Assembly (NCBI RefSeq): GCF_900167065.1
Contig: NZ_FUYA01000001.1
Location: forward strand, 310,001 to 374,000
Source: Desulfobaculum bizertense DSM 18034
Lineage (GTDB): Bacteria; Desulfobacterota; Desulfovibrionia; Desulfovibrionales; Desulfovibrionaceae
Direction: 5' to 3'
DNA: 64,000 nucleotides
Both the position numbers and the translations under genes were made by a program. How positions within the stretch are numbered: the stretch's first letter is position 1; the number at the start of each line of letters is the position of its first letter. This document shows positions 33,625 to 45,949 of the stretch, one piece after another. The notes below the pieces were generated by a model, which was given only the letters and a program-made list of their open reading frames with translations, was not told the origin of the DNA and did not search any database.

Positions 33625-36276
33625 ATGTCCAAGATGATAAAATGTGTCTTTTTGCTATGTTTTTTCATGTGTTTTCCTGTTCTTGGGCAGGCTGTGGAAA
33701 ATATGCCCCAGCCTTCTCTGAAAGGAAATATACTGTATCTCAATTCCTATCATGACGGCTATTCCTGGTCAGACAGCATCCTTCAGGGGCTTAGAACATC
33801 CCTTGATCCATACAGAAATGTTGCACTTCAGGTCGAATACATGGATTTCAAAAAGTATGAGCTTGATTTTGTGTCGCCCATGCTTCGTGACCTGTACAAG
33901 GGCAAGTTCAAGGACCGGAATTTTGATGCGGTCATCTTATCCGACAATAATGCTGTGGATTTTTATCTCAGCTATGGAGAAGAGCTGTTCCCGGATGTTC
34001 CTGCCGTTTTTTGCGGACTCAATGATTACGACCCTGCATTGATTCAGGGGCGAAATATGACCGGGATAGCAGAGAATTTTGACGTTGTGTTTACGCTTTC
34101 GCTTGCGCTTCAGATTAACCCCAAGCGAAACCACATGGTCATCATTGGTGATGAATCCACGACAGGCGTCGCCATTCGCAATCAGATTCTTGCTGGAGTC
34201 CCCGAGTTAAATAAAAAACTTTCGGTTGAATACTGGTCGGACTTTACCATGCAGGAGCTGCGCAAAAAGGTGCAGCGCCAGTCCGAGGAGACGTTTTATT
34301 TTTTCATTCCGTTTTATAAGGAAATTCAGGGGCGTTTCTACTCAGCAAAAGACGTTTTGGAGATCGTTGCTGATGAAACGTCTGCTCCAATCTACTCCAG
34401 CTGGGAATTTTTGCTGGGGCACGGCATTGTTGGCGGACGGATGCTGTCCGGAGAGCGCACAGGCGAAGCGGCAGGAAAGCTGGCTCTCAAGGTGCTGACG
34501 GGCGTGCCTGTTCGCGAAATCCCTGTTGTTCAGAGCGTGCCCACGGAATATATGTTTGATTTTAAGGAATTGAAGCGTCTGCATATTGACGAGAAGCTGC
34601 TTCCCTCAGACAGTATCATTATAAATGCACCGAAAGCCTTTTATGAGATTGACCGGGGCGTATTCTGGACAATCATTGTGGGCTTTTTGCTGCTCATGCT
34701 GATTACGCTCTTTTTGGTTCGCAATGTTGCCCGCCGCAGGGTGGCCGAAATGGAAATGGGCAATCAGCTTTCTTTTCAGGAAATCCTTATGGACACCATC
34801 CCGCTGCTGGTGACCTGGAAAGATCGCAACCAGTTTTATCTTGGTGCGAACAAGAATTTTGCAAACTTCTTTGGTCTGTCGTCTCCGAGTCAGGTCATTG
34901 GGCGAAAGGACTCCGCACTTCCGGGTTTGCGAGGCTTTCTGGAATGGGGAGAACCACTGGACAAGAAAGTTTTTGAAACGGAAATCCCGATTCGCCGCCA
35001 GCGTTGCACCGTGAAAAGTGCAAGCGGTGAAGTTCGCATCCTTGAGGTGAACAAGGTGCCGCTTCTGGATGAGAAAGGGAAGATCATGGGCACGCTCTCC
35101 ACCGGAGAGGACGTGACCAAGGAAGCGAATCTTGAGAAGCAGCTGCTCCAGTCGCAAAAGATGGAAGCCATTGGTACTCTGGCTGGCGGCATCGCTCATG
35201 ACTTTAATAATATACTCACCTCAATCATCAACTCCACGGAGCTGGCCCAGCTTGATGTCGATTCCAGCACTCCCGCCGGGCAGGATCTCCAGCGTGTGCT
35301 CAAGGCTGCCATGCGGGGCAGTGAGCTGGTGAAGAAAATTTTGACCTTTAGCCGTCCCTCGCAGGAAGGCTTTCAGTATATCCATGTCGAAGAGGTTGTC
35401 CGCGATGCTGTGGGCCTGCTCAAGGCATCGCTCCCGCGCAACATTACGGTGCTGACCCGCTTTGGCGAGGGGCTTGGTCCCTGTCTGGCTGATCCAACAC
35501 AAATTCACCAGGTGGTTATGAACCTGTGTACCAATGCTTTCCACGTGTTACGGGAGAATGGAGGGCGTCTGGTTATCAGTCTGGAGGTGGAAAACATTGA
35601 TGTAGAAAAGTCGGAGTTGCACAATTTGCCTCTGGGGCGGTACATAGCCCTCACTGTTGCGGACAATGGTCCCGGCATACGGCCGGAGATTGTTGACAAG
35701 ATTTTTGATCCCTTCTTTACGACCAAGGGTAAGGCTGAAGGCACGGGCCTTGGCTTGGCCGTGGTGATGGGTATCGTGAAAAACCACAAGGGTGGAATAG
35801 AAGTCGTGAGTACGCCGGGACTGCGGACTGCATTCACGATTCGTCTTCCTGTTGCCCTTGGACAGGAGCAGGAACAGGTCAAAAGCGTTGGCCCGGCATT
35901 GCCGGGGCATGGACGCATTTTATTTGTTGAGGATGACGAGGACCAGCTTGCGACGATCCCCCGAGTTCTTTCTCAGCTTGGCTATGAGGTTGATTCTGCA
36001 AAAGATGCCCTGACTGCTGAACAAATTCTCGAGCAAAGCACCGAAGCCTATGATCTTGTCATAACGGATTATGACATGCCCGGCATGAATGGAGTGCAGT
36101 TTGCCAAAGAGCTGCTCAGGCACCGCCCCGAACTTCCGGTTATTCTCGTCTCTGGACGGGAACGGGTCGTGGGTGCTGCCAAGGCTCTCGAAAATATTTC
36201 GCGCGTAATTATTAAACCTTATGACCGAAATCTTCTTTCACAGGCAATAAGGGATATTTTGCATGGCAATGCTTGA
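33625..36276 (+). CDS. Hybrid sensor histidine kinase with periplasmic ABC-binding-protein-like sensor
   Basis: 883 aa from ATG 33625 (AAAAGGACAAGG upstream). Signal peptide or first helix (MIKCVFLLCFFMCFPVLGQA), a periplasmic domain like ABC substrate-binding proteins of the PF04392 type (ILYLNSYHDGYSWSDSILQG), a membrane helix (FWTIIVGFLLLMLITLFLV), a PAS domain, then HisKA (GTLAGGIAHDFNNILTSIIN, His in AHDFNN), HATPase (NLCTNAF, ADNGPGI, GTGLGLAVV) and a C-terminal receiver (VITDYDMPGMNG). It overlaps the next gene, a sigma54 response regulator, by 14 bases. In Desulfovibrio vulgaris a kinase and LurR sit in the same place next to por, so a lactate or pyruvate sensor is likely. Confidence 0.93.
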   Translation: MSKMIKCVFLLCFFMCFPVLGQAVENMPQPSLKGNILYLNSYHDGYSWSDSILQGLRTSLDPYRNVALQVEYMDFKKYELDFVSPMLRDLYKGKFKDRNFDAVILSDNNAVDFYLSYGEELFPDVPAVFCGLNDYDPALIQGRNMTGIAENFDVVFTLSLALQINPKRNHMVIIGDESTTGVAIRNQILAGVPELNKKLSVEYWSDFTMQELRKKVQRQSEETFYFFIPFYKEIQGRFYSAKDVLEIVADETSAPIYSSWEFLLGHGIVGGRMLSGERTGEAAGKLALKVLTGVPVREIPVVQSVPTEYMFDFKELKRLHIDEKLLPSDSIIINAPKAFYEIDRGVFWTIIVGFLLLMLITLFLVRNVARRRVAEMEMGNQLSFQEILMDTIPLLVTWKDRNQFYLGANKNFANFFGLSSPSQVIGRKDSALPGLRGFLEWGEPLDKKVFETEIPIRRQRCTVKSASGEVRILEVNKVPLLDEKGKIMGTLSTGEDVTKEANLEKQLLQSQKMEAIGTLAGGIAHDFNNILTSIINSTELAQLDVDSSTPAGQDLQRVLKAAMRGSELVKKILTFSRPSQEGFQYIHVEEVVRDAVGLLKASLPRNITVLTRFGEGLGPCLADPTQIHQVVMNLCTNAFHVLRENGGRLVISLEVENIDVEKSELHNLPLGRYIALTVADNGPGIRPEIVDKIFDPFFTTKGKAEGTGLGLAVVMGIVKNHKGGIEVVSTPGLRTAFTIRLPVALGQEQEQVKSVGPALPGHGRILFVEDDEDQLATIPRVLSQLGYEVDSAKDALTAEQILEQSTEAYDLVITDYDMPGMNGVQFAKELLRHRPELPVILVSGRERVVGAAKALENISRVIIKPYDRNLLSQAIRDILHGNA

Positions 36277-37729
36277 TGACTCAAACGTATTTGGCAACAT
36301 TCTGGTCATTGATGATGATCAGGAAGTTTGTGGAACCATGAAAAGCCTGCTGACGCGGATGCTCCTTCACTGCGAGACCGTGTCGACCCTTCGGGGTGGG
36401 CTGGAAAAACTCAGAAGCCAGAATTTCGACGTCGTCTTTTTGGATGTCCGCCTGCCGGATGGAAATGGACTGGATGCCCTGGGTGAAATCAAGGCACTGG
36501 AAGATTCTCCGGAGGTTATCATTCTGACGGGGCAGGGCGACCCTGATGGAGCGGAACTCGCTATCCAGGGTGGCGTTTGGGACTATCTGGTGAAGCCGAC
36601 GCCTATCAAGCAGACAATGCTCAGCGTGCAGCGGGCATTGAAATATCGTGAAGAGAAGCGGGCAGAATCGCCTGTTGTCGCGATGAACCTTGATAACATG
36701 ATTGGCTACAGCTCTGGAATGCACCGGATTTTTGACCTGATGGCGCAGTCGGCCCGCTCGCTGTCTGCGACTCTCATCACAGGCGAAACCGGAACTGGTA
36801 AGGAGCTGACGGCCCGAACCATTCACGAAAACAGTGGGCGTCGGACAGGGCGCTTTGTGGTTCTGGACTGTGCATCGCTGACGGAAACTCTTGTTGAGAG
36901 CACGCTTTTTGGTCATCGCCGTGGCGCCTTTACGGGGGCGGACAAAGACCGGACTGGTCTTATCAAGATGGCGGATGGTGGCACACTGTTTCTTGATGAA
37001 ATTGGTGAACTGCCACTGAATGTGCAGAAATCATTTTTGCGTGTTCTTCAGGAAAAGCGTTTTCGTCCGGTTGGCTCCCTGCAGGAGGAGACCAGCGACT
37101 TTCGTTTGATTGCTGCCACGAATCGAAATTTGGAAAATCGGGTGCACGAGGGCAAGTTCCGGGAAGATTTACTCTTTCGGCTCAAGACCATTGCGATCGA
37201 ACTTCCGCCGCTGCGAGAGCGTATTGAAGACATTAAACCCTTGTCTCTACACCACATAACGCGGCTGTGTGAACAGTATAAAGTTCCTGTAAAGGGCTTT
37301 GGGTCCGATTTCTTCGAGGTACTTGGGTCCTACCGGTGGCCTGGAAACGTACGTGAGTTATTTAATGTCCTCGAAAGAGCTTTTGTTGCATCTGGCCAGG
37401 AAAAAACGCTGTATGCAATGCATCTTCCGCAGGACATCCGCATTAAGGTTGCCAAGGCAACCCTGGGAGAAGCCCGCGAAGATGGCGCAGCAGAGGGTCC
37501 CCAAAGCCCTCTGGAGCAGGAAGCTCGTTCTGCAGCTGCCGGACTGGAAAGTCTCATGACCGGAGACCTTCCTGACTTGCGGATGTTTAAGTCGCTGATG
37601 GAAAAGCAGTACCTCCAGACGCTTATTGAGCGCTGTGACGGTGACCTGAATCAGATTCTAAGAATCTCAGGCCTGTCTCGCTCGCACTACTATGCGCTTC
37701 TCAAGAAGTCTGGGCTTTCAGCAAAGTAA
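36263..37729 (+). CDS. Sigma54-dependent response regulator, LurR-like
   Basis: 488 aa: receiver domain (NILVIDDDQEVCGTMKSLLT; phosphoacceptor Asp in VVFLDVRLPDGNG), AAA+ domain with Walker A GETGTGKE, the sigma54 contact GAFTGA, Walker B GGTLFLDEIGELP, and a Fis-type C-terminal helix-turn-helix (NQILRISGLSRSHYYALLKK). Immediately upstream of por, like LurR (DVU3023) of D. vulgaris, which activates lactate-use genes. Likely targets are the -24/-12 promoters before por and lldP. Confidence 0.94.
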   Translation: MAMLDDSNVFGNILVIDDDQEVCGTMKSLLTRMLLHCETVSTLRGGLEKLRSQNFDVVFLDVRLPDGNGLDALGEIKALEDSPEVIILTGQGDPDGAELAIQGGVWDYLVKPTPIKQTMLSVQRALKYREEKRAESPVVAMNLDNMIGYSSGMHRIFDLMAQSARSLSATLITGETGTGKELTARTIHENSGRRTGRFVVLDCASLTETLVESTLFGHRRGAFTGADKDRTGLIKMADGGTLFLDEIGELPLNVQKSFLRVLQEKRFRPVGSLQEETSDFRLIAATNRNLENRVHEGKFREDLLFRLKTIAIELPPLRERIEDIKPLSLHHITRLCEQYKVPVKGFGSDFFEVLGSYRWPGNVRELFNVLERAFVASGQEKTLYAMHLPQDIRIKVAKATLGEAREDGAAEGPQSPLEQEARSAAAGLESLMTGDLPDLRMFKSLMEKQYLQTLIERCDGDLNQILRISGLSRSHYYALLKKSGLSAK

Positions 37730-37944
37730 TTTTTGCGGTATGTCTTGTTTTCAGGATTTTGACTTTTCTGTCTGAGAAAAAAGATTCTCTTAGAAAACAA
37801 GCTATTAATCGTGTTTTTGTATGGAATATTGCGATATTCATCAAAAAAGTTGCGAGAAGACTATACGAAACTGGTGATTGTCGTTAAAGGGACAGATGGG
37901 AGCTGATTGTTTGAATAAACAGTTCTCGCTCCTCAATTTTATTC

Positions 37945-37962
37945 TGTCCTGAAAAACGGACA
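37945..37962. promoter_or_regulatory. Putative upstream activator site of por
   Basis: TGTCCTGAAAAACGGACA, palindromic in its outer bases, centred about 117 bp before the predicted start. The matching site before lldP is at 42547-42564. Confidence 0.55.
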
Positions 37963-38044
37963 CGGTGCGGTACCAATTGGCGTTGAATTTCGGTTTTACG
38001 TCACTTTCACCAGTTTTATAGGGTAAAACACATAGGCTCGATTG

Positions 38045-38060
38045 AGGCACGATACTTGCT
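38045..38060 (+). promoter_or_regulatory. Sigma54 (-24/-12) promoter of por
   Basis: AGGCACG-ATAC-TTGCT: identical to TGGCACG-N4-TTGCW except the first base. GG and GC are 10 bases apart as required. Predicted start near 38071. Confidence 0.8.
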
Positions 38061-38137
38061 TATCTGGGAACGCTTTTCCCAGGAATACAGTTCCCGTGTC
38101 TGGATTTTGTCTCGGTAACTGTTTCATGAATCTTTAA

Positions 38138-41800
<3,663 letters not shown>

Positions 41801-41831
41801 TTACCAGCGCTAACATCTGCTTCGCGTATAT

Positions 41832-41866
41832 GCGGGTCCCTGTTCTCAGGGACCCGCTTTTTTTTT
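41832..41866 (+). terminator. Rho-independent terminator after por
   Basis: GCGGGTCCCTG-TTCT-CAGGGACCCGC, an 11-bp perfect stem, followed by nine T. por is therefore a separate unit from the lldP operon. Confidence 0.95.
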
Positions 41867-41887
41867 GGCGTAGAGCTGGCTAGGTGG

Positions 41888-42293
41888 GGGGGAGAAATTG
41901 GGGGCGCTGCCCCCAAACCCCCGCGCAAGGGAATGATTCCCTTACGTATCCTCATCGAGTTTGAATTCCCTCCACGCTTCGCGTGAATGAAATTCAAACT
42001 TGGGTGAGAAGGCGTAAAAAACATCGTTCTCTTTCCCATGAGTTGCCACCATTCTCTTTGAACGCCTTTTGGCGTTCAAAGAGAATAAGTGCGGTTTGAA
42101 GGCAGAAGAACACGCAATCGGGAAACGCCACTAGACCGAAAAAAAGGGGATCGAAATGGAGAGGAGAGCGAAGCTCTCATCACATTTCGATCCCCTTTTA
42201 TTTCGGGCGAAAGCGGGATTCCCAAGGGCCTCGTCCTTGGGCGGGGTCAAGGGGCAGCGCCCCTTGTAGGGGAGTGGGACAAAGTCCCCGCAC
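41888..42293 (+). repeat. Multi-hairpin repeat element, copy 1
   Basis: Shares its framework with copy 2 (53853-54297): GGGAATGATTCCC, CGTATCCTCATCGAGTTT, GAATAAGTGCGGT (in copy 2 AAATAAGTGCGGT), AAGAACACGCAATCGGGAAA, GCGAAAGCGGGATTCCCAAG and a GC-rich tail. Between these lie three hairpins: 41958-42000, 42051-42086 (16-bp perfect stem, TTTT loop) and 42136-42206 (23 bp with one bulge, capped by GAGAGC-GAA-GCTCTC). The stem sequences differ from copy 2 but the pairing is kept. It starts 22 bases after the por terminator. No protein is encoded. Confidence 0.85.
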
Positions 42294-42546
42294 AAAAATC
42301 ATGATATAAAAATCACAAGAAAAAACAGGGAGTTCGGGAAATAGGACAAAAGGTTCCAGTTAGGGGAGAGTCTGATTTTTAAGACAGTTACGGAAAGAGG
42401 GAGGCGGAAATATGTCAAGAGCGTGACAGAATGTGGCTTGGTAGGGGGAGTTGAAAATTGCTATCATTCATATGCAAAAAGTGGTTACTGTAAACGCAAC
42501 CAATTAAATTGAATGAAAACAATGAGATAAGCGTGTTGGCCTGGGG

Positions 42547-42564
42547 TGTCTGAATTGCCAGACA
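42547..42564. promoter_or_regulatory. Putative upstream activator site of lldP
   Basis: TGTCTGAATTGCCAGACA, a palindrome with 6-bp arms, centred about 119 bp before the predicted start, nearly the same distance as the related site before por. Confidence 0.6.
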
Positions 42565-42647
42565 AAATGGCTAAAAATTGGTTGTACCTTATTTCAGACT
42601 TTTAAATAAGCTGCCGAATTATATTGAGAAAATTGGTTCTACCACTT

Positions 42648-42663
42648 TGGCACAATCCTTGAT
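42648..42663 (+). promoter_or_regulatory. Candidate sigma54 promoter of the lldP operon
   Basis: TGGCACA-ATCC-TTGAT. The -24 box is perfect and the spacing correct; the -12 box has A where C is expected. Predicted start near 42674, 41 bases before the lldP ATG. Confidence 0.6.
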
Positions 42664-42714
42664 AGAGAGGGAGTGGATTATCGTTCAACCTTTTAAAACA
42701 CGTTGGGAGCTTCT

Positions 42715-44427
42715 ATGTCCATTGGTGTATTGGCACTGGTGGCGGTCCTCCCCATCGCACTTGCCCTGGTGTTGATGGTTGGGATGCGCTGGCCAGCCAC
42801 TAAAGCCATGCCTTTGGCGTGGCTGGTTACGGCTCTGGGAGCGGTTTTTGCGTGGCAGCTGCCTGCTGGGTACGTTGCAGCATTAACTGTTCAGGGAATT
42901 ATCACCGCAATCGGAATTTTGATTATTGTTTTTGGTGCACTGCTGATTCTGTACACGTTGCAGCATAGTGGTGGCATGGAGACAATTCAGTACGGATTCC
43001 AGAACGTTTCTCGAGACCGCCGAGTGCAGGCCATCATTATTGGCTACATGTTCGCGGCATTTCTTGAGGGCGCGGCCGGATTCGGAACGCCGGCGGCACT
43101 GGCAGCCCCGTTGCTGCTGAGCTTAGGTTTTCCTCCGCTTGCAGCGGCAGTCATCTGCTTGGTCTTTAACTCCTTCCCGGTGACGTTTGGTGCTGTAGGT
43201 ACACCTGTCGTACTGGGACTGAAGTTCCTGAAAGACCTTGTTGAGGCGGCTGTTGTTTCTGGCGCAGCTGGAGTTAATTTCACCAACATGGAGTCATTTA
43301 ACCTGTTGGTGGGGCAGTGGGCAACGCTGATGCATTTGCCGATGATATTCATCCTGCCCGTGTTCATGCTGGGCTTCATGACCCGCTTCTTTGGCCCGAA
43401 CAGAAGCTGGAAAGAAGGTTTTGCAGCATGGAAGTTCTGTATTTTTGCAGGCGTCGCGTTCACCATTCCATACATGATCTTTGCATGGCTGGTTGGACCT
43501 GAGTTCCCGTCTCTGATTGGTGGACTTGTTGGCGTAGGCATCCTGATTTTTGGTGCGAAAAAGGGCTTCTGTGTGCCCGAAGGGTCCTGGGATTTCGGAC
43601 CTCACGACAAGTGGGATCCGGAATGGATCGGGACTATTGCTCCGGATGAAAAGGCTGAGTTTAAGCCGCATATGAGCCAGTTACGCGCGTGGGTTCCATA
43701 TGTGCTGATCGGCCTGATTCTGGTCATAACCCGTATCCCAGATCTCGGACTGAAGGGAATTCTTGCTGCACAAAAGATTTCTTTCACCGATATCCTTGGA
43801 TACGAAGGCGTGAATGGTTCAATTGCGTATCTGTACTTGCCTGGAACCATTCCGTTCATCCTCGTTGCTGTGATGACTATTTTCATCCACGGCATGAGCG
43901 GAAAAGCAGTGAAAGCCACATGGTCTCAGGCCATTGGCGTAATGAAAAATCCCACGATTGCACTGTTCTTTGCAGTGGCTCTGGTCTCGATTTTCCGAGG
44001 CTCTGGTGTTGGGAACGAGCTGTTTAATCCTAACGGGTATCCTTCGATGCCTCTGGCCATGGCACAGGCCGTCGCTGCACTGACGGGTAATGCCTGGCCG
44101 ATGGTGGCCTCCTTTGTTGGTGGGCTTGGCTCGTTCATCACTGGTTCGAACACGGTTTCTGACCTCTTGTTCGCAGAGTTCCAGTGGGGCGTAGCAACTA
44201 CACTTGATCTTCCCCGACAGATCATTGTGGCTGCGCAGGCTGTTGGTGGTGGCATGGGTAACATGGTCTGTGTGCACAACATTGTCGCGGTGTGTGCCGT
44301 TGTTGGTCTGTCCGGAATGGAAGGACAGATCCTCAAAAAGACTGTGTGGCCATTCCTGCTGTACGGCCTGGTGGTTGGTATTGTGACCACCTTGATGAGC
44401 TTTGTCTTCCTGCCGCATCTTTTCTAG
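42715..44427 (+). CDS. lldP: L-lactate permease, LctP/LldP family
   Basis: 570 aa from ATG 42715 (GGGAG 6 bases upstream), beginning [21 protein letters not shown] dozen or more membrane helices with family motifs [34 protein letters not shown] and [16 protein letters not shown] proton-coupled lactate (or glycolate) importer of the inner membrane. First gene of the lldP-pta-ackA run. Confidence 0.96.
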   Translation: MSIGVLALVAVLPIALALVLMVGMRWPATKAMPLAWLVTALGAVFAWQLPAGYVAALTVQGIITAIGILIIVFGALLILYTLQHSGGMETIQYGFQNVSRDRRVQAIIIGYMFAAFLEGAAGFGTPAALAAPLLLSLGFPPLAAAVICLVFNSFPVTFGAVGTPVVLGLKFLKDLVEAAVVSGAAGVNFTNMESFNLLVGQWATLMHLPMIFILPVFMLGFMTRFFGPNRSWKEGFAAWKFCIFAGVAFTIPYMIFAWLVGPEFPSLIGGLVGVGILIFGAKKGFCVPEGSWDFGPHDKWDPEWIGTIAPDEKAEFKPHMSQLRAWVPYVLIGLILVITRIPDLGLKGILAAQKISFTDILGYEGVNGSIAYLYLPGTIPFILVAVMTIFIHGMSGKAVKATWSQAIGVMKNPTIALFFAVALVSIFRGSGVGNELFNPNGYPSMPLAMAQAVAALTGNAWPMVASFVGGLGSFITGSNTVSDLLFAEFQWGVATTLDLPRQIIVAAQAVGGGMGNMVCVHNIVAVCAVVGLSGMEGQILKKTVWPFLLYGLVVGIVTTLMSFVFLPHLF

Positions 44428-44497
44428 GCAGCGAAGAGAAAGAAAGCCGAAGCTTCTGCGTGTTAGCGGAATCTTTATGGATTAAAAAAAGAACGGG

Positions 44498-44522
44498 GAG
44501 GGGTGGTTTTTGGCCACCCCTC
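44498..44522 (+). other. Intercistronic hairpin between lldP and lactate dehydrogenase gene
   Basis: GAGGGGTGG-N7-CCACCCCTC, 9-bp stem with no T run behind it on the plus strand. Probably an mRNA-stabilising or processing hairpin. Confidence 0.55.
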
Positions 44523-44566
44523 TCATGTATCTCCAAAAGACAGTCTTGAGCCCTCAGGAGAAAGCT

Positions 44567-45946
44567 ATGAACGACGCCCTGATAAAAGAGTTTCAGGCCA
44601 TTGTTGGTAAGGAAAACGTCCTTGATGCCGAACCCGATAGACAGGCTTATGCGTACGACTCAGCCGTACTTGATCCTGTAACCCCTGAATTGGTTGTTCG
44701 ACCGAACAAGGTTGAGGAACTTGGCAGGGTTCTGCGCCTTTGTAACGAAAACGGTCTTCCCATTACTCCTCGCGGTGCCGGCAGTAACCTGTCTGGTGGG
44801 ACCATTCCCAAGAACCGTGGTGTTGTAGTATTGACCAACTCCCTGAACAGGATCCTCGAAATTAACGAGGAAGACATGTACGCCGTTGTTGAGCCGGGCG
44901 TCGTTACCGCAAAGTTTGCTGCAGAAGTTGCTTCTCGCGGACTTTTTTATCCTCCGGACCCAGGCTCTCAGGCTGTTTCTACTCTTGCTGGTAACATTGC
45001 AGAGAACGCAGGCGGTCTTCGCGGACTGAAATACGGTGTGACCAAAGACTACGTCATGGGTGTCGACTTCTTCGACGTCAACGGCGATCTGGTCAAATCC
45101 GGTTCCCGCACCGTGAAATGCGTAACTGGCTTCAACCTTTCCGCACTGCAGATTGCAGGCGAGGGCAGCCTTGGTGTGATTGCACAGGCTATTCTGAAGC
45201 TCGTTCCGCCGCCGGCAGCAAACCGTGCTATGATGGCCATTTTTGATTCCATCGATAAGGCTTCTGAGACAGTTGCAGCAATCATTGCGAACAAGATCGT
45301 TCCCTGTACCCTCGAGCTGATGGACCAGCGTACCATTGAACTGGTTGAGGATTACACGAAAGCCGGTCTTCCCACTGATGCAGCTGCAATCCTTCTGATC
45401 GAGGTTGACGGTCACCCCGCACAGGTCGCTGACGAAGCTGAAATGGTCGTCAAGATTTGTGGTCAGTGCGGTGCAACAACCGTGAAGGCTGCAAAGGACG
45501 AAGAAGATCGCTTTAAGATTTGGGAAGCCCGTCGAGCAGCTCTGCCTGCTCTTGCACGTGCCCGTCCGACCACGGTTCTTGAAGACGCAACTGTGCCGCG
45601 TTCCCAGATCCCAGCAATGATTCGTGCCGTCAACGACATCGCCGCCAAGTACAACGTGACCATTGGCACCTTTGGTCATGCTGGTGATGGTAACCTGCAC
45701 CCGACCATCCTTTGTGACCGTCGCGATCACGAAGAGTTTGCCCGGGTTGAGGACGCAGTTGACGAGATCTTTGATGTTGCACTGTCCCTCAAGGGAACCC
45801 TTTCTGGTGAGCATGGCATTGGCCTCGCCAAGGCCAAGTGGCTTGAGAAAGAAACATCCCGTGCCACTATTGACTACGCCAAGCGCATTAAGGCTGCCGT
45901 TGACCCGAAGGGCATTCTTAATCCCGGCAAGATCATAGGAGCATAG
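44567..45946 (+). CDS. FAD-linked D-lactate dehydrogenase, GlcD/Dld type
   Basis: 459 aa from ATG 44567, 6 bases after AGGAG; the frame extends upstream to 44510 without a better start. PCMH-type FAD domain (PITPRGAGSNLSGGTIPKNR, PPDPGSQAVSTLAGNIAENA) and the C-terminal FAD-oxidase domain with GTFGHAGDGNLHPTILCD and SLKGTLSGEHGIGLAKAKW. Oxidises D-lactate (or glycolate) to the keto acid, passing electrons to the Fe-S protein encoded 3 bases downstream. Equivalent to the DVU3027 position in D. vulgaris. Confidence 0.95.
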   Translation: MNDALIKEFQAIVGKENVLDAEPDRQAYAYDSAVLDPVTPELVVRPNKVEELGRVLRLCNENGLPITPRGAGSNLSGGTIPKNRGVVVLTNSLNRILEINEEDMYAVVEPGVVTAKFAAEVASRGLFYPPDPGSQAVSTLAGNIAENAGGLRGLKYGVTKDYVMGVDFFDVNGDLVKSGSRTVKCVTGFNLSALQIAGEGSLGVIAQAILKLVPPPAANRAMMAIFDSIDKASETVAAIIANKIVPCTLELMDQRTIELVEDYTKAGLPTDAAAILLIEVDGHPAQVADEAEMVVKICGQCGATTVKAAKDEEDRFKIWEARRAALPALARARPTTVLEDATVPRSQIPAMIRAVNDIAAKYNVTIGTFGHAGDGNLHPTILCDRRDHEEFARVEDAVDEIFDVALSLKGTLSGEHGIGLAKAKWLEKETSRATIDYAKRIKAAVDPKGILNPGKIIGA

Positions 45947-45949
45947 ACA

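Larger units (their letters stand above)
42294..42714. other. Control region upstream of lldP
   Basis: No gene. It holds TGTC-N8-GACA at 42413-42428, TGTC-N10-GACA at 42547-42564, a sigma54-like promoter at 42648-42663, and a direct repeat AAAATTGGTTSTACC at 42574-42588 and 42629-42643 (55 bp apart, one mismatch); the octamer AATTGGTT also occurs inverted at 42498-42505. Confidence 0.6.

Noticed and set aside
44498-44522. Terminator between lldP and the lactate dehydrogenase gene
   Set aside because: A stable hairpin exists but no T run follows it on the plus strand, so the genes are probably cotranscribed.
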